From Candidatus Villigracilaceae bacterium (GTDB lineage: Bacteria > Chloroflexota > Anaerolineae > Anaerolineales > Villigracilaceae): a stretch of DNA of 64,000 bases. Positions within the stretch are counted from its first letter, which is position 1. Each line of letters opens with the position of its first letter. The stretch is from NCBI GenBank assembly GCA_026645935.1, contig JAPKMP010000001.1:62001-126000 (forward strand). The letters are read 5' to 3'. Shown here piece by piece: positions 8,604 through 16,326 of this stretch. The notes under the pieces were generated by a model. The model did not search any database. It was not told the DNA's origin and was given only the letters and a program-made list of their open reading frames with translations. The position numbers and the translations under genes are program-made.

Positions 8604-9902
8604 TTACGAGATTTGCGCCTGCCTTGACGCGTCAGGATTTGTATTCACTTCAGCCCGGGTTTCCTTATGATTCTCTTCGATGTTGATGAGAGCGGGAACG
8701 AGGAAACCGCCAAGCCCGATCAACAGGTTGAGGATGCCCGCCACCCAGAACCAGGTTTGATAGCTGGTCGCATCGGTCACGGGACCTGCGATCAGGAAGC
8801 CGAGCGGCATCATCGCCTGCGCCACACTGCTGACCAGCGACATGACCCGTCCCTGCATACCCGGTTCGACCACTGATTGGAAGAGCGCGTGGAGGGGTCC
8901 GTTCGCCATCGGCATCATGAAACCGATGAAAAACATCGAGACGATCATGATCCAGAATTTATCGGCGGGAGCGGCGGCAATGGCGAGAATGGCGAAGCTG
9001 AACAGGACAATGCCCGTGAGCGAGGTGACGATCTTTTTCTTGAAGCCGCCCCACACGCTGAGCGTGATTCCGCCCGCGATCATTCCGACGCCGAAGAAGG
9101 AATCAAGGCTGCCCAATTCCAGCGCGCCCTTGCCGAAGTATTTTGTCACCAGCAGGGGAGTCAATGCCGATGTGGGGGCAAGCAGGAAGTTCAGCATCGC
9201 CGCCATCAAGCCGAGCATCAACAGACCTGGCCAGGATGCCATATATTTGAACCCTGCGCCCAGGTCCTGAAGAAATCCCGCCTTCGGTGCGGAGGGATGC
9301 ACATCTTTACGTTCAGGCTGGGGGATCGAATAGAATAACAGCGGGGTGACTCCCAAAATGGCGGTAAGCACGTCGATCATCAACACGTTTTGAGTGGGCA
9401 TAACCGCCACCAGCAGTGCGCCAACCGGAGGCGCGACGATGCTCACGAGTCCCTGCAGGGTCTGGTTTGCGCCTGAAACGCGCGCAAGGTGTTCCTTCGG
9501 CACCATCAATGTTGTGGAAGCCGACATGGCAGGATGATGGAACGCTCCGCCCGCAGATCGGACGGTCAAAGCCAGGTAGACATGCCAGACCTCCGCAGCG
9601 CCAGACCAGAATAAATAGGCGAGAAGAAGCGTCGAGACCGCGATCAGCGAATCCGAAACGATCATGATGATCCTCCGGTTGCCGCGATCCACGATCGTCC
9701 CCGCGATCGGACCCAAAAGAATCTGCGGGAGCATCCCAAAGAGGGAGGCGGTGGCAAGCACAGTTGCAGAACCGGTCTTCTGGGTGAGGTGCCAGATGAG
9801 CGCAAATTGAACGAGCGACGAGCCGAAGAGTGAAAGCGCCTGCCCGGTGAAAATGGTAAAAAAGCGCCTTGCCCAATTGTTCCCGATGGTTTCGTTTGTC
9901 AT
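8604..9902 (-). CDS. Major facilitator superfamily exporter
   Basis: A 432-residue protein with about twelve helices. The early FTGQALSLFGSSLVQFALIW and the loop GPIAGTIVDRGNRR (A-like MFS motif between helices 2 and 3) are typical of the EntS/macrolide-efflux type of drug or siderophore exporters. The start codon overlaps the stop of the ribbon-helix-helix regulator (ATGA), so the two are translationally coupled and the regulator very likely controls this pump. The substrate cannot be read from the sequence. Confidence 0.85.
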   Translation of the reverse strand: MTNETIGNNWARRFFTIFTGQALSLFGSSLVQFALIWHLTQKTGSATVLATASLFGMLPQILLGPIAGTIVDRGNRRIIMIVSDSLIAVSTLLLAYLFWSGAAEVWHVYLALTVRSAGGAFHHPAMSASTTLMVPKEHLARVSGANQTLQGLVSIVAPPVGALLVAVMPTQNVLMIDVLTAILGVTPLLFYSIPQPERKDVHPSAPKAGFLQDLGAGFKYMASWPGLLMLGLMAAMLNFLLAPTSALTPLLVTKYFGKGALELGSLDSFFGVGMIAGGITLSVWGGFKKKIVTSLTGIVLFSFAILAIAAAPADKFWIMIVSMFFIGFMMPMANGPLHALFQSVVEPGMQGRVMSLVSSVAQAMMPLGFLIAGPVTDATSYQTWFWVAGILNLLIGLGGFLVPALINIEENHKETRAEVNTNPDASRQAQIS

Positions 9903-10291
9903 AATAGTTTCCCTGAATTCTGGAGGGCGGACTTCACCTTGTCGCTTGCCTGAAAGATTCCGTATACTTTGATGGATTCGATCACTTCCTCTACGAGTGG
10001 AAGCGGCACATCGTTCGGGATTTGGTACAAGCCAATGATGCTGATCTTGATCTTTTCTCCCTTTGCCTTGTAGCGTTCGAAATCGGCAAGGCTGTGATAG
10101 AACGCGCCCACACCGTACGAATGGCGCGTTACGGATTGCTGGACCTCGAGGGTGTGCTTTTCCAACTGCGAACGGATGGCAGTGCGGATGAAATCGGTGC
10201 GGTTGGAGTAATGCCCCTGCTCCACCAGCAGGTCGATCTTTCCGAGGTCCACCGCCCCAAGATTAATTGTGATTTTCTCTGTATCGGTCAT
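9899..10291 (-). CDS. Ribbon-helix-helix (CopG/NikR-type) transcriptional regulator
   Basis: I start at the ATG at 10291 because AGAGGAGAA precedes it and the upstream extension would run through two palindromic operators; this gives 130 residues. The N-terminus (TEKITINLGAVDLGKIDLLV, then NRTDFIRTAIRSQLEKH) is a ribbon-helix-helix DNA-binding domain: a beta strand and two helices. The C-terminal 80 residues form a domain I do not recognise, possibly a sensor or a dimer platform. It heads an overlapping two-gene unit with the MFS exporter. Confidence 0.82.
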   Translation of the reverse strand: MTDTEKITINLGAVDLGKIDLLVEQGHYSNRTDFIRTAIRSQLEKHTLEVQQSVTRHSYGVGAFYHSLADFERYKAKGEKIKISIIGLYQIPNDVPLPLVEEVIESIKVYGIFQASDKVKSALQNSGKLL

Positions 10292-10302
10292 TTCTCCTCT
10301 GA

Positions 10303-10386
10303 AAACCATCCATACAGATGGTATATGGATGTATTTTACTAATTTATCGAGATTTGTCAAGGAAAAACCATCTATATGGATGGTTT
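10303..10386. promoter_or_regulatory. Paired palindromic operators for the RHH regulator
   Basis: Two 22-bp sites share the pattern AAACCATC-N6-GATGGTWT: 10303-10324 (centre CATACA; one mismatch in the arm) and 10365-10386 (centre TATATG; perfect arms). A further GGATGGT half-site follows at about 10389. They lie 12-95 bp upstream of the RHH start codon, the usual place for autoregulation. That the RHH protein is the binder is inferred. Confidence 0.72.
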
Positions 10387-10573
10387 AGGGATGGTCTTTT
10401 TCTCAAATTAATGTCGCAGGGAATTTTCAAGCTCTCGAAGAGATGTTCAAAGATTTTCGAAGAATATTCCTTGAAGTCCGCACAAAAATTAATCCCGGGC
10501 TGGTCGATTGACTTCCTGATAGGTTTTGAACGGTTTTTCCCATAAAATCCCGGCATCAACGATAGGAGTTTCC

Positions 10574-11488
10574 ATGAAAGCATTTAAACGCATCATTCTT
10601 CGACTTTTAGCTGGTCTGGCGATTCTGATTCTGTTCATCCCCCTGAGCATTTTCGTGGATGGGCTGATCGGCGGGGACCGGGTTGAAAAGTTGACGAACA
10701 CCACCATCCCTGGCACCAATGGCGGACCGATCGTCCGCGCATATGTGGCGGAGCCCGAAGGTGAGGGTCCATTTCCAACGGTGATCATGATCCATGAGTT
10801 CTTTGGCTTGAACGAGAGCATCATCTCCAAGGCAGATTTACTTGCGGAGGAAGGCTATCTGGTGGTTGCTCCCGATACCTTCCGCGGCGAGACCACTTCG
10901 TGGATACCGCGAGCTATTTATTTGGTCTCAACAACCGACCAGGCTGACGTCAATGTAGACCTGGATTCGGTCTACGAATGGCTGAAGACCCAGCCCGATG
11001 TGGACTCCAACCGCATCGGCATCGCGGGTTTTTGTTATGGAGGGCGCGTTTCGATGCTGTACAGCCTTCACAACAGCGGCATGGCAGTGACGGTGATTTT
11101 CTACGGTTCGTCTGAAACAGATCCGGAAATTTTGAAGAACCTCTCCGGTCCCGTTTTGGGGATTTTCGGCGGGGCGGACCAGTCGATTCCTCTCGAAGAA
11201 GTGAACGCGCTCGATAAGGGATTGGAAACCGCGGGCGTTCCGCACCAGGTCACCATCTATGACGGTCAGCCCCACGCCTTTGTGACGGATGCTGAGGGTA
11301 TTCAAACCGACCCGGCGCAAGCCGAAGCGTGGAACGAGATGCTGACATTCTTGGACGTAAACCTGAAATCCAAATCCGGTTCCGGACAGGATGGAAACAG
11401 CTTTTCTCACGAAGCGCCATTCCCCTGGCATTACTACATGATGCTTGTGTATGAACATGCCTTGGGTCCATTGGGACATCAGCACTAA
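10574..11488 (+). CDS. Dienelactone hydrolase family protein with N-terminal membrane anchor
   Basis: Start at 10574 with TAGGAG seven nt upstream; 304 residues. Residues 8-32 form a hydrophobic helix (signal anchor). The rest is an alpha/beta hydrolase of the dienelactone hydrolase family: nucleophile Cys in GIAGFCYGGR, Asp in GGADQSIP and His in GQPHAF form the expected C-D-H triad, and HEFFGLNE is the typical early motif. The enzyme would sit outside the membrane. Substrate unknown; chlorocatechol degradation is unlikely because no pathway genes are near. Confidence 0.82.
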   Translation: MKAFKRIILRLLAGLAILILFIPLSIFVDGLIGGDRVEKLTNTTIPGTNGGPIVRAYVAEPEGEGPFPTVIMIHEFFGLNESIISKADLLAEEGYLVVAPDTFRGETTSWIPRAIYLVSTTDQADVNVDLDSVYEWLKTQPDVDSNRIGIAGFCYGGRVSMLYSLHNSGMAVTVIFYGSSETDPEILKNLSGPVLGIFGGADQSIPLEEVNALDKGLETAGVPHQVTIYDGQPHAFVTDAEGIQTDPAQAEAWNEMLTFLDVNLKSKSGSGQDGNSFSHEAPFPWHYYMMLVYEHALGPLGHQH

Positions 11489-11545
11489 GACCAGCCTGCT
11501 CCCGCGTGAAAAATGACCGGGGGCGGGTTTGCTTATAATGGGTGC

Positions 11546-12082
11546 ATGTCCTTCATACCTCCGCCCACCAAAATCCCGTTCTTCCTAAAACTTGGAATTC
11601 TGTTTTCGGAACGAATCACCGGCAGGACGATGCTCCCGCCGCGCATCCTCGCCTGGTATCCAAAAGCCGCCGTGGGCTCGGGCATCATGGAAGCCTTGGT
11701 TGCCCACGAAGACGGGCGCATGGATAAGCGCATGTTAAAGTTGATTCGCATGGCGGCTTCCTACGCGATCGCCTGTCCCTTTTGCGTGGACATGAACTCG
11801 TACGAATACCGCAAACACGGTATCACCGACGAAGAAGCCCGATCGCTGCGCGGAGATTTTGAAAACATCGCTTCATTTTCCGAACGCGAAAAACTGGCAA
11901 TTACCTATACCCGTCTGATTTCTGCTACACCGCTAAAATTCCGCCCGGATGTTGTCGAAAAAGTAAAAGTCGCCTTTACCGAACGGGAATTTGTGATTCT
12001 CGTCAGCACAGCGGCTCAAGTTAATTTTTGGGCAAGGCTCATTCAGGGACTTGGCATCCCGCCTGCTGGGTTTGGGGAATAG
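11546..12082 (+). CDS. Carboxymuconolactone decarboxylase/AhpD-like protein
   Basis: The ATG at 11546 lies six nt after TATAAT, so the mRNA is probably leaderless; this gives 178 residues. A C-P-F-C pair sits in the helix expected for AhpD-like proteins, within IACPFCVDMNSYEYRKHG; the His found three residues after the second Cys in AhpD is Asn here. The family includes peroxidase-coupled disulfide reductases and decarboxylases. The CxxC suggests thiol redox activity, but the altered proton-relay residue makes the exact reaction uncertain. Confidence 0.75.
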   Translation: MSFIPPPTKIPFFLKLGILFSERITGRTMLPPRILAWYPKAAVGSGIMEALVAHEDGRMDKRMLKLIRMAASYAIACPFCVDMNSYEYRKHGITDEEARSLRGDFENIASFSEREKLAITYTRLISATPLKFRPDVVEKVKVAFTEREFVILVSTAAQVNFWARLIQGLGIPPAGFGE

Positions 12083-12088
12083 AAATAA

Positions 12089-12121
12089 AAACCTCCGAAG
12101 CCATATCAACCTCGGAGGTTT
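12089..12121. terminator. Bidirectional terminator between AhpD-like gene and etfA
   Basis: Arms AAACCTCCGA / TCGGAGGTTT with a 13-nt loop, located between two convergent genes. A short heptad repeat (period 7, GAATTAC/CTATTAC/TCGTTAC) follows up to 12158 and runs into the etfA stop codon. Confidence 0.8.
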
Positions 12122-12150
12122 GCGAATTACCTATTACTCGTTACTCACTC

Positions 12151-13164
12151 TCACTTCCCCAACTTCTTCTTCATCGCTTCCGTCAACGCCGGGACAATGG
12201 CGAACAGGTCGCCGACCACGCCATAGCGAGCTTGTTTGAAGATGGGCGCATCGGCGTCCTTGTTGATCGCGACGATGACTTTGGCGTTTCTCATGCCGAC
12301 CAGATGTTGAATCGCGCCGGAGATTCCGCAGGCAATGTACAGGTCAGGTGCGACGACTTTCCCTGTCTGCCCGACCTGGTGGGCATATGTAATGTAACCG
12401 CCGTCCACAGCCGCGCGCGATGCGCCGACGGCGCCGCCTAGCAATTGCGCTAGATCTGTGATGAGCGCGAAGCCTTGCTGGGCACGCCAGACTTCTGCTT
12501 GTTTTTCGTCCATGCCTGCGGGCGGAGTCAAAACCGGATTGTTCGAGACGCCGCGTCCGCCGGAGACGATGACGCTTGCATCGCCGAGATTGACCGCGCT
12601 TTCAGAAGCGGAGTAGCCTTCGACGGTGGATTTCGCCTCGCCTTTTGCTTCGACTTTTGTGATCTTGCCGCTTTTTCCAGCCTCGCGATCAGGTTTTGGA
12701 AAGGCGCGTCCGCGGATGGTTGCCATGACCGGCTTGGCGGAACAAGTGGTTTTTTCCAATACCTTGCCTTCGTAAATGGGACGAGTTGCGATGAAGGAAT
12801 CGCCGCTTGCTTCAAGTTGGATGAGATCGGTCAACACGCCGGTATTCAAATCCACGGCTGCCATTGCCGACATTTCGCGTGTGCGGGCGGTGGTGGGGAA
12901 CAGGATCAGGTCGGGGCTGTGAGAAGAGGCGAGCGCGGAGAGAGTGGAAGCATACGTCTCAGCGTGATAATCTGCGAGCGAAGAATCATCCGCGACGAGG
13001 ACTTCATCCGCGCCAAATTCAGCGGCGGCTTTCGCAACTTCATCCACACCCGAACCAAAGACGACTGCCACAGCCGTCCCAAAACTTTTTGCAAGACCGA
13101 GCGCCTCCCACGAAGCGGGCTGGACATCGCCCTTGAAGTGGTCGATATAAACCAGTGTTTTCAT
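12151..13164 (-). CDS. etfA: Electron transfer flavoprotein alpha subunit
   Basis: A 337-residue FAD-binding ETF alpha subunit. The C-terminal FAD domain shows the family signature in SGGRGVSN, GASRAAVD, HQVGQTGKVVAPDLYIACGISGA-type order and the final ATVAINKD-like segment (KVIVAINKDADAPIF). With EtfB it accepts electrons from acyl-CoA or related dehydrogenases. The start overlaps the etfB stop by four bases. No ETF:quinone oxidoreductase or dehydrogenase gene lies in the window, so the electron donor and acceptor are not shown. Confidence 0.95.
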   Translation of the reverse strand: MKTLVYIDHFKGDVQPASWEALGLAKSFGTAVAVVFGSGVDEVAKAAAEFGADEVLVADDSSLADYHAETYASTLSALASSHSPDLILFPTTARTREMSAMAAVDLNTGVLTDLIQLEASGDSFIATRPIYEGKVLEKTTCSAKPVMATIRGRAFPKPDREAGKSGKITKVEAKGEAKSTVEGYSASESAVNLGDASVIVSGGRGVSNNPVLTPPAGMDEKQAEVWRAQQGFALITDLAQLLGGAVGASRAAVDGGYITYAHQVGQTGKVVAPDLYIACGISGAIQHLVGMRNAKVIVAINKDADAPIFKQARYGVVGDLFAIVPALTEAMKKKLGK

Positions 13165-13931
13165 AGCACCTTCTCCGCGATGATTTTATCGGCGAGTTTT
13201 TCGGCGATCTCGGCGGGAGTTTCGCCGGTGATCATTTCGATGGCGGTTTCCTGCACAGGCGGATTTATCAATTCGCTGCGCGTCACAACTGCCGCCGGGG
13301 CAGGGATGCCCAAATCGCTCAATGACCATACTGGAATGTTCGCTTTCGATGCTTTGCGAATTCCCATGAACGACGGATAACGCGGCTCGCCGATGCTTTG
13401 CACCACGCTGAGCACGGCGGGCAGGTTCGCCTTGACGATCTGCCTGCCTTCTTCGAGGACTCGTTCAACCTGCACGCTTCCGCCATCGACTTTGATATTG
13501 CCCACCCACCCAAGCATGGGCCACGCGAGGACTCTGGCTGTCTGCGCCGGGGTGAGCCCTGCGCCATTGTCGAGGGTCTGCCGCCCGAAGGTGACCATAT
13601 CCGCGCCGCCGATCTTTTGGATCGCCGCCGCCAGAACCTTCGCCGCGCCAACGGTATCGATGTTTTCGAGCGCCGGGTCCGAAACAAGGACGGCTTCATC
13701 CGCGCCCATGGCGAGCGCATGCTTGAGCGCCTCTTTCGCGGATTCGGGTCCGATGCACAGGGCTGTGACCGTTGCATTATGGGCTTCCTTCTGCTGAAGC
13801 GCGCCTTCAACCGCATATTCGTCGAACGGGTTGATGACCAGCGGCGCGTCCCCCCATGAGACCTGCCCGCCCTCGGCTTTGACTTTCGCTTCCGAGTCGG
13901 GGACTTGCTTGATACATGCGATGATTTTCAA
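13161..13931 (-). CDS. etfB: Electron transfer flavoprotein beta subunit
   Basis: A 256-residue AMP-binding ETF beta subunit. It begins with the typical MKIIACIKQVPDSEAKVK and contains NPFDEYAVEGAL, DMVTFGRQTLDNGAG and the C-terminal recognition-loop region. The initiating codon appears to be TTG at 13931, preceded by AAGGAGCC at proper distance; no ATG is available nearby. First gene of the etfBA pair. Confidence 0.95.
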   Translation of the reverse strand: MKIIACIKQVPDSEAKVKAEGGQVSWGDAPLVINPFDEYAVEGALQQKEAHNATVTALCIGPESAKEALKHALAMGADEAVLVSDPALENIDTVGAAKVLAAAIQKIGGADMVTFGRQTLDNGAGLTPAQTARVLAWPMLGWVGNIKVDGGSVQVERVLEEGRQIVKANLPAVLSVVQSIGEPRYPSFMGIRKASKANIPVWSLSDLGIPAPAAVVTRSELINPPVQETAIEMITGETPAEIAEKLADKIIAEKVL

Positions 13932-13956
13932 AGTGGGCTCCTTGTAAAAATTCTTT

Positions 13957-14034
13957 TTTTACCACGAAGTTTCACGAAAGGTCACAAAGGTTGTACCTTT
14001 GCCTTTGTATTCCTTGGTGCCCCTTTGTGGTTTA
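13957..14034. repeat. Degenerate heptad repeat, CACGAAG/CTTTGTG type, in two opposed halves
   Basis: Upstream of etfB the sequence reads ACCACGA AGTTTCA CGAAAGG TCACAAA, then CCTTTGC CTTTGTA TTCCTTG ... TTTGTGG, a period of seven bases in each half with the halves roughly complementary. It has no coding capacity and could fold into a long imperfect hairpin. It belongs to the same style of short periodic repeat found within cydDC. Confidence 0.6.
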
Positions 14035-14039
14035 AATTT

Positions 14040-14318
14040 TCATCCCAAATACGCCAGCACCACCAACACATCCATGGACACAACCGCCGCGATCCCAAGC
14101 AGACTAAACGCCTTTTGCCAAAACAACCAATTCTGCTTATTTTCCAACCGCTTCAAAAAGAAGTTCTTGAACGGATAGGGTGTCTTTTCATTCGTGAGGC
14201 TGTTGTATAGGTCTTTGTAATACTCCTCGGTCTTGAACCAAAGTTTGTAGCTGTTCGAAAGAAAGATGAAACTGAATAAAAGGAAGACAAGAACGAAACC
14301 GAAAGGAGGTTTCTCCAT
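14040..14318 (-). CDS. Small membrane protein of unknown function
   Basis: 92 residues with two hydrophobic segments (about 7-22 and 71-91) joined by a charged loop rich in K, N and Y. It follows the aldolase gene after 3 nt on the same strand, so it is probably co-transcribed. The family is not recognised. Confidence 0.5.
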   Translation of the reverse strand: MEKPPFGFVLVFLLFSFIFLSNSYKLWFKTEEYYKDLYNSLTNEKTPYPFKNFFLKRLENKQNWLFWQKAFSLLGIAAVVSMDVLVVLAYLG

Positions 14319-14321
14319 GAG

Positions 14322-15089
14322 TTATTTCTTTTCGGGTAAAAATTCTTTCGAGCCAGCCAGGACCAGGGTCTGCGCAACGCCGAGGATCATGGTCATGCCG
14401 CGGCTGACCTCTTTTTCGGCAACTTCACGGGTTGTCGCAGTAATCCCTACTGCCACGTTCGCTTTTTTGCATACGGCAACCGCCCGTTCGATCATGGACT
14501 GAACTTCGGGGTGAGCGGGTCCGTCTTTGAAGCCCATGTTCAATGAAAGGTCACGCGGACCGACGATGACGGCGTCCAAGCCGGGCTGGGAGATCATCTC
14601 GTCGAAGCGGTCGACCAAAGTCGGGTCTTCGAATTGAGTGATGACCATCGTCTGTTCATTGGCAAAATCGATGTATTCGACCGCATTATCCCCGGTCGCG
14701 ACATAACCTGATGCGCGAGTGATTCCAAGCCCGCGCTTCCCGATGGGCGGGTACTTCACAGCATCGATCAGCATTTTCACATCGCTGCCGGATTCAAGTC
14801 CCGGCATCATAATGCCCATCATGCCTGCATCGAGATATTGCAGAACCAGCTTCGGGTCACGCGGACCGATGCGCACCATCGGGATCATCTTCACCGATTC
14901 GCAGGCGCGGATCACATTCACGACTTGGGCGGGGTCCAATAGTCCGTGCTCGGCGTCGAGCATGTAGTAATCAAACCCGGAAAGACCGAATAACTCGGCA
15001 AGTTGCGGATCGTCAGTCGTGGAGATCACGCCATAGACTGGCCGACCGGCTTTCAGATTCTTTTTTGTGTGGTTTTCTTGGATGAACAT
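14322..15089 (-). CDS. HpcH/HpaI family aldolase
   Basis: I start at the ATG at 15089 (255 residues); a longer version would overlap the next upstream gene. The TIM-barrel class II aldolase family is shown by YYMLDAEHGLLDP, MVRIGPRD, GIMMPGLESG and DAVIVGPRDLSLNMG, which contain the metal-binding Glu/Asp and substrate-binding Arg positions. Members cleave 4-hydroxy-2-oxo acids to pyruvate and an aldehyde, or act on macrophomate-like substrates. Specificity is not determinable here. Confidence 0.88.
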   Translation of the reverse strand: MFIQENHTKKNLKAGRPVYGVISTTDDPQLAELFGLSGFDYYMLDAEHGLLDPAQVVNVIRACESVKMIPMVRIGPRDPKLVLQYLDAGMMGIMMPGLESGSDVKMLIDAVKYPPIGKRGLGITRASGYVATGDNAVEYIDFANEQTMVITQFEDPTLVDRFDEMISQPGLDAVIVGPRDLSLNMGFKDGPAHPEVQSMIERAVAVCKKANVAVGITATTREVAEKEVSRGMTMILGVAQTLVLAGSKEFLPEKK

Positions 15090-15105
15090 TTGAAAAAATG
15101 AAGAT

Positions 15106-15399
15106 CTATCGAAAGTTCGAACTGCTGATGATCTTACCGGTTTCGGTGTCCAAATCACAAAATTGAGCGTCGCTGGTAAAGGTGGATATGCTCGAATCTT
15201 CGTTGAGTTTGACCTTGGTGAAAAGAGTGTTCGGCTTGGGCTTTTCCGCCTTCCAAAGAGTGTCTCCGTTCGCGGCAAGCATGTAGATGTTCGATTCCCC
15301 GACAGGGAACCCTTCGGGGCTTTCCATCACAACCGTCCCCTTTCGGAGTTCGATGCGTACCGCGATCTTGGTGTAAAGCGGGCTAATCTCAATCGGCAT
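15106..15399 (-). CDS. Small conserved-looking cytoplasmic protein
   Basis: The ATG at 15399 has GAGAGG eight nt upstream and a TATAAT about 20 nt further, placing the promoter inside the longer reading frame; hence 97 residues. It is predicted to be beta-strand rich (PLYTKIAVRIELRKGTVVM, TLFTKVKLNEDSSI) without membrane segments or cysteine motifs beyond one Cys. The sequence resembles no family I can name. It lies 16 nt before the aldolase gene and is probably in its operon. Confidence 0.6.
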   Translation of the reverse strand: MPIEISPLYTKIAVRIELRKGTVVMESPEGFPVGESNIYMLAANGDTLWKAEKPKPNTLFTKVKLNEDSSISTFTSDAQFCDLDTETGKIISSSNFR

Positions 15400-15421
15400 C
15401 CTGGCATCCTCTCGATTGTGT

Positions 15422-15460
15422 ATTATATCCCAATCCATGCCTCCCTACCGAACGGTAGGG
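15422..15460 (-). promoter_or_regulatory. Promoter with palindrome over the -35 position
   Basis: TATAAT on the minus strand at 15427-15422, with the perfect inverted repeat CCCTACCG-AA-CGGTAGGG at 15443-15460 covering the -35 region. This looks like an operator that controls the small-protein/aldolase operon; the regulator is unknown. Confidence 0.55.
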
Positions 15461-15471
15461 AAATTTGGCGA

Positions 15472-15509
15472 TAAAAAAGCCCGGCGCGTCTTCCCAGAGG
15501 CGTCGGGCT
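15472..15509 (-). terminator. Intrinsic terminator
   Basis: On the minus strand AGCCCGACGC ... GCGCCGGGCT forms the stem and is followed by TTTTTT. It ends transcription of the 38-codon gene at 15531-15647. Confidence 0.75.
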
Positions 15510-15530
15510 AGGGGGTGGGGTGGTCATTTG

Positions 15531-15647
15531 TCATTGTTCTTGAACTCCCATGTTGCTGAGTTCATCGGGGCTGTATTGCGCGATGAACAGGTCGGAACCT
15601 GCCAGGGCGAGCAAGAGCACAGTGACCACGGCGGCGAAAACGAACAT
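15531..15647 (-). CDS. 38-residue single-helix membrane protein
   Basis: ATG at 15647 with AAAGGAG eight nt upstream, and a terminator just after the stop. The product begins MFVFAAVVTVLLLALAG, one membrane helix, followed by a polar tail SDLFIAQYSPDELSNMG. The good ribosome site and terminator suggest a real small gene. It resembles no named family; a small subunit or stress peptide is possible. Confidence 0.55.
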   Translation of the reverse strand: MFVFAAVVTVLLLALAGSDLFIAQYSPDELSNMGVQEQ

Positions 15648-15927
15648 GGCATAACTCCTTTCTTTGTACTACATAAAATATAACTTTTTTGTTCAAGGAA
15701 AGATACTCCCCTTTCAGTACTGTAATGGTTCAACAATACATTTTTGAAAGGGCTGATATCATTAACGCATTTCGGCGGGGATTCGTTCCCATACCTGAGT
15801 GGGGTTTTTCCGCAAAAAGCCATCAAGGGATTCGTTCGACGAGCATTGTCCACTCCTGATCTTCGAAGGCGCTCATTGACATTCCACCCGAATGGGATAA
15901 AATACAAGCCGCCAACCAAAAGAATTT

Positions 15928-16011
<84 letters not shown>

Positions 16012-16026
16012 CAGGGTATTCGAACC

Positions 16027-16051
16027 AGACTCGCGGACGCGGGTCTTTTTT
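16027..16051 (+). terminator. Terminator of tRNA-Leu
   Basis: AGACTCGC / GCGGGTCT stem with a T6 run, 16 nt after the tRNA. Confidence 0.8.
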
Positions 16052-16158
16052 GATGGACGGAACCCGCCTCGGGCGGGGAGGAAGCGAAGATTCCCCTCTG
16101 AGCTTGAGATTCAGCCCGGAGTTGGTCAATCCGGAAGGCAAAAACCGGATAGGGGTGG

Positions 16159-16232
16159 TATAATTGCACTATAAAATTTCGCTTCCTTCATCTAATGGGA
16201 CACGAGGTTTTCCCCCGGCTTCGTGTCTTTTT
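16159..16232 (+). promoter_or_regulatory. gyrA promoter candidate with terminator-like leader hairpin
   Basis: In the 315-bp gap between tRNA-Leu and gyrA, TATAAT lies at 16159-16164 with no good -35 box. Downstream, GACACGA ... TCGTGTC (16199-16227) followed by T5 forms a terminator-like hairpin about 100 bp before the gyrA start. It may attenuate gyrA transcription or end a short leader RNA. The remaining gap shows nothing else. Confidence 0.4.
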
Positions 16233-16326
16233 ATGCCGGTTTTTCGTCAAATATTGCCATTTTTAAGCTGAAACGAGCCTGTTGCAGGGGCATAACCACC
16301 ACCCCCGAAATTCCAAAAGGATTTAT

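Noticed and set aside
9899-10360. Upstream extension of the RHH gene to 10360
   Set aside because: The extension covers the palindromic operators, and AGAGGAG precedes the ATG at 10291.
13957-14034. Promoter or riboswitch upstream of etfB
   Set aside because: The sequence is a degenerate heptad repeat with no conserved aptamer features.
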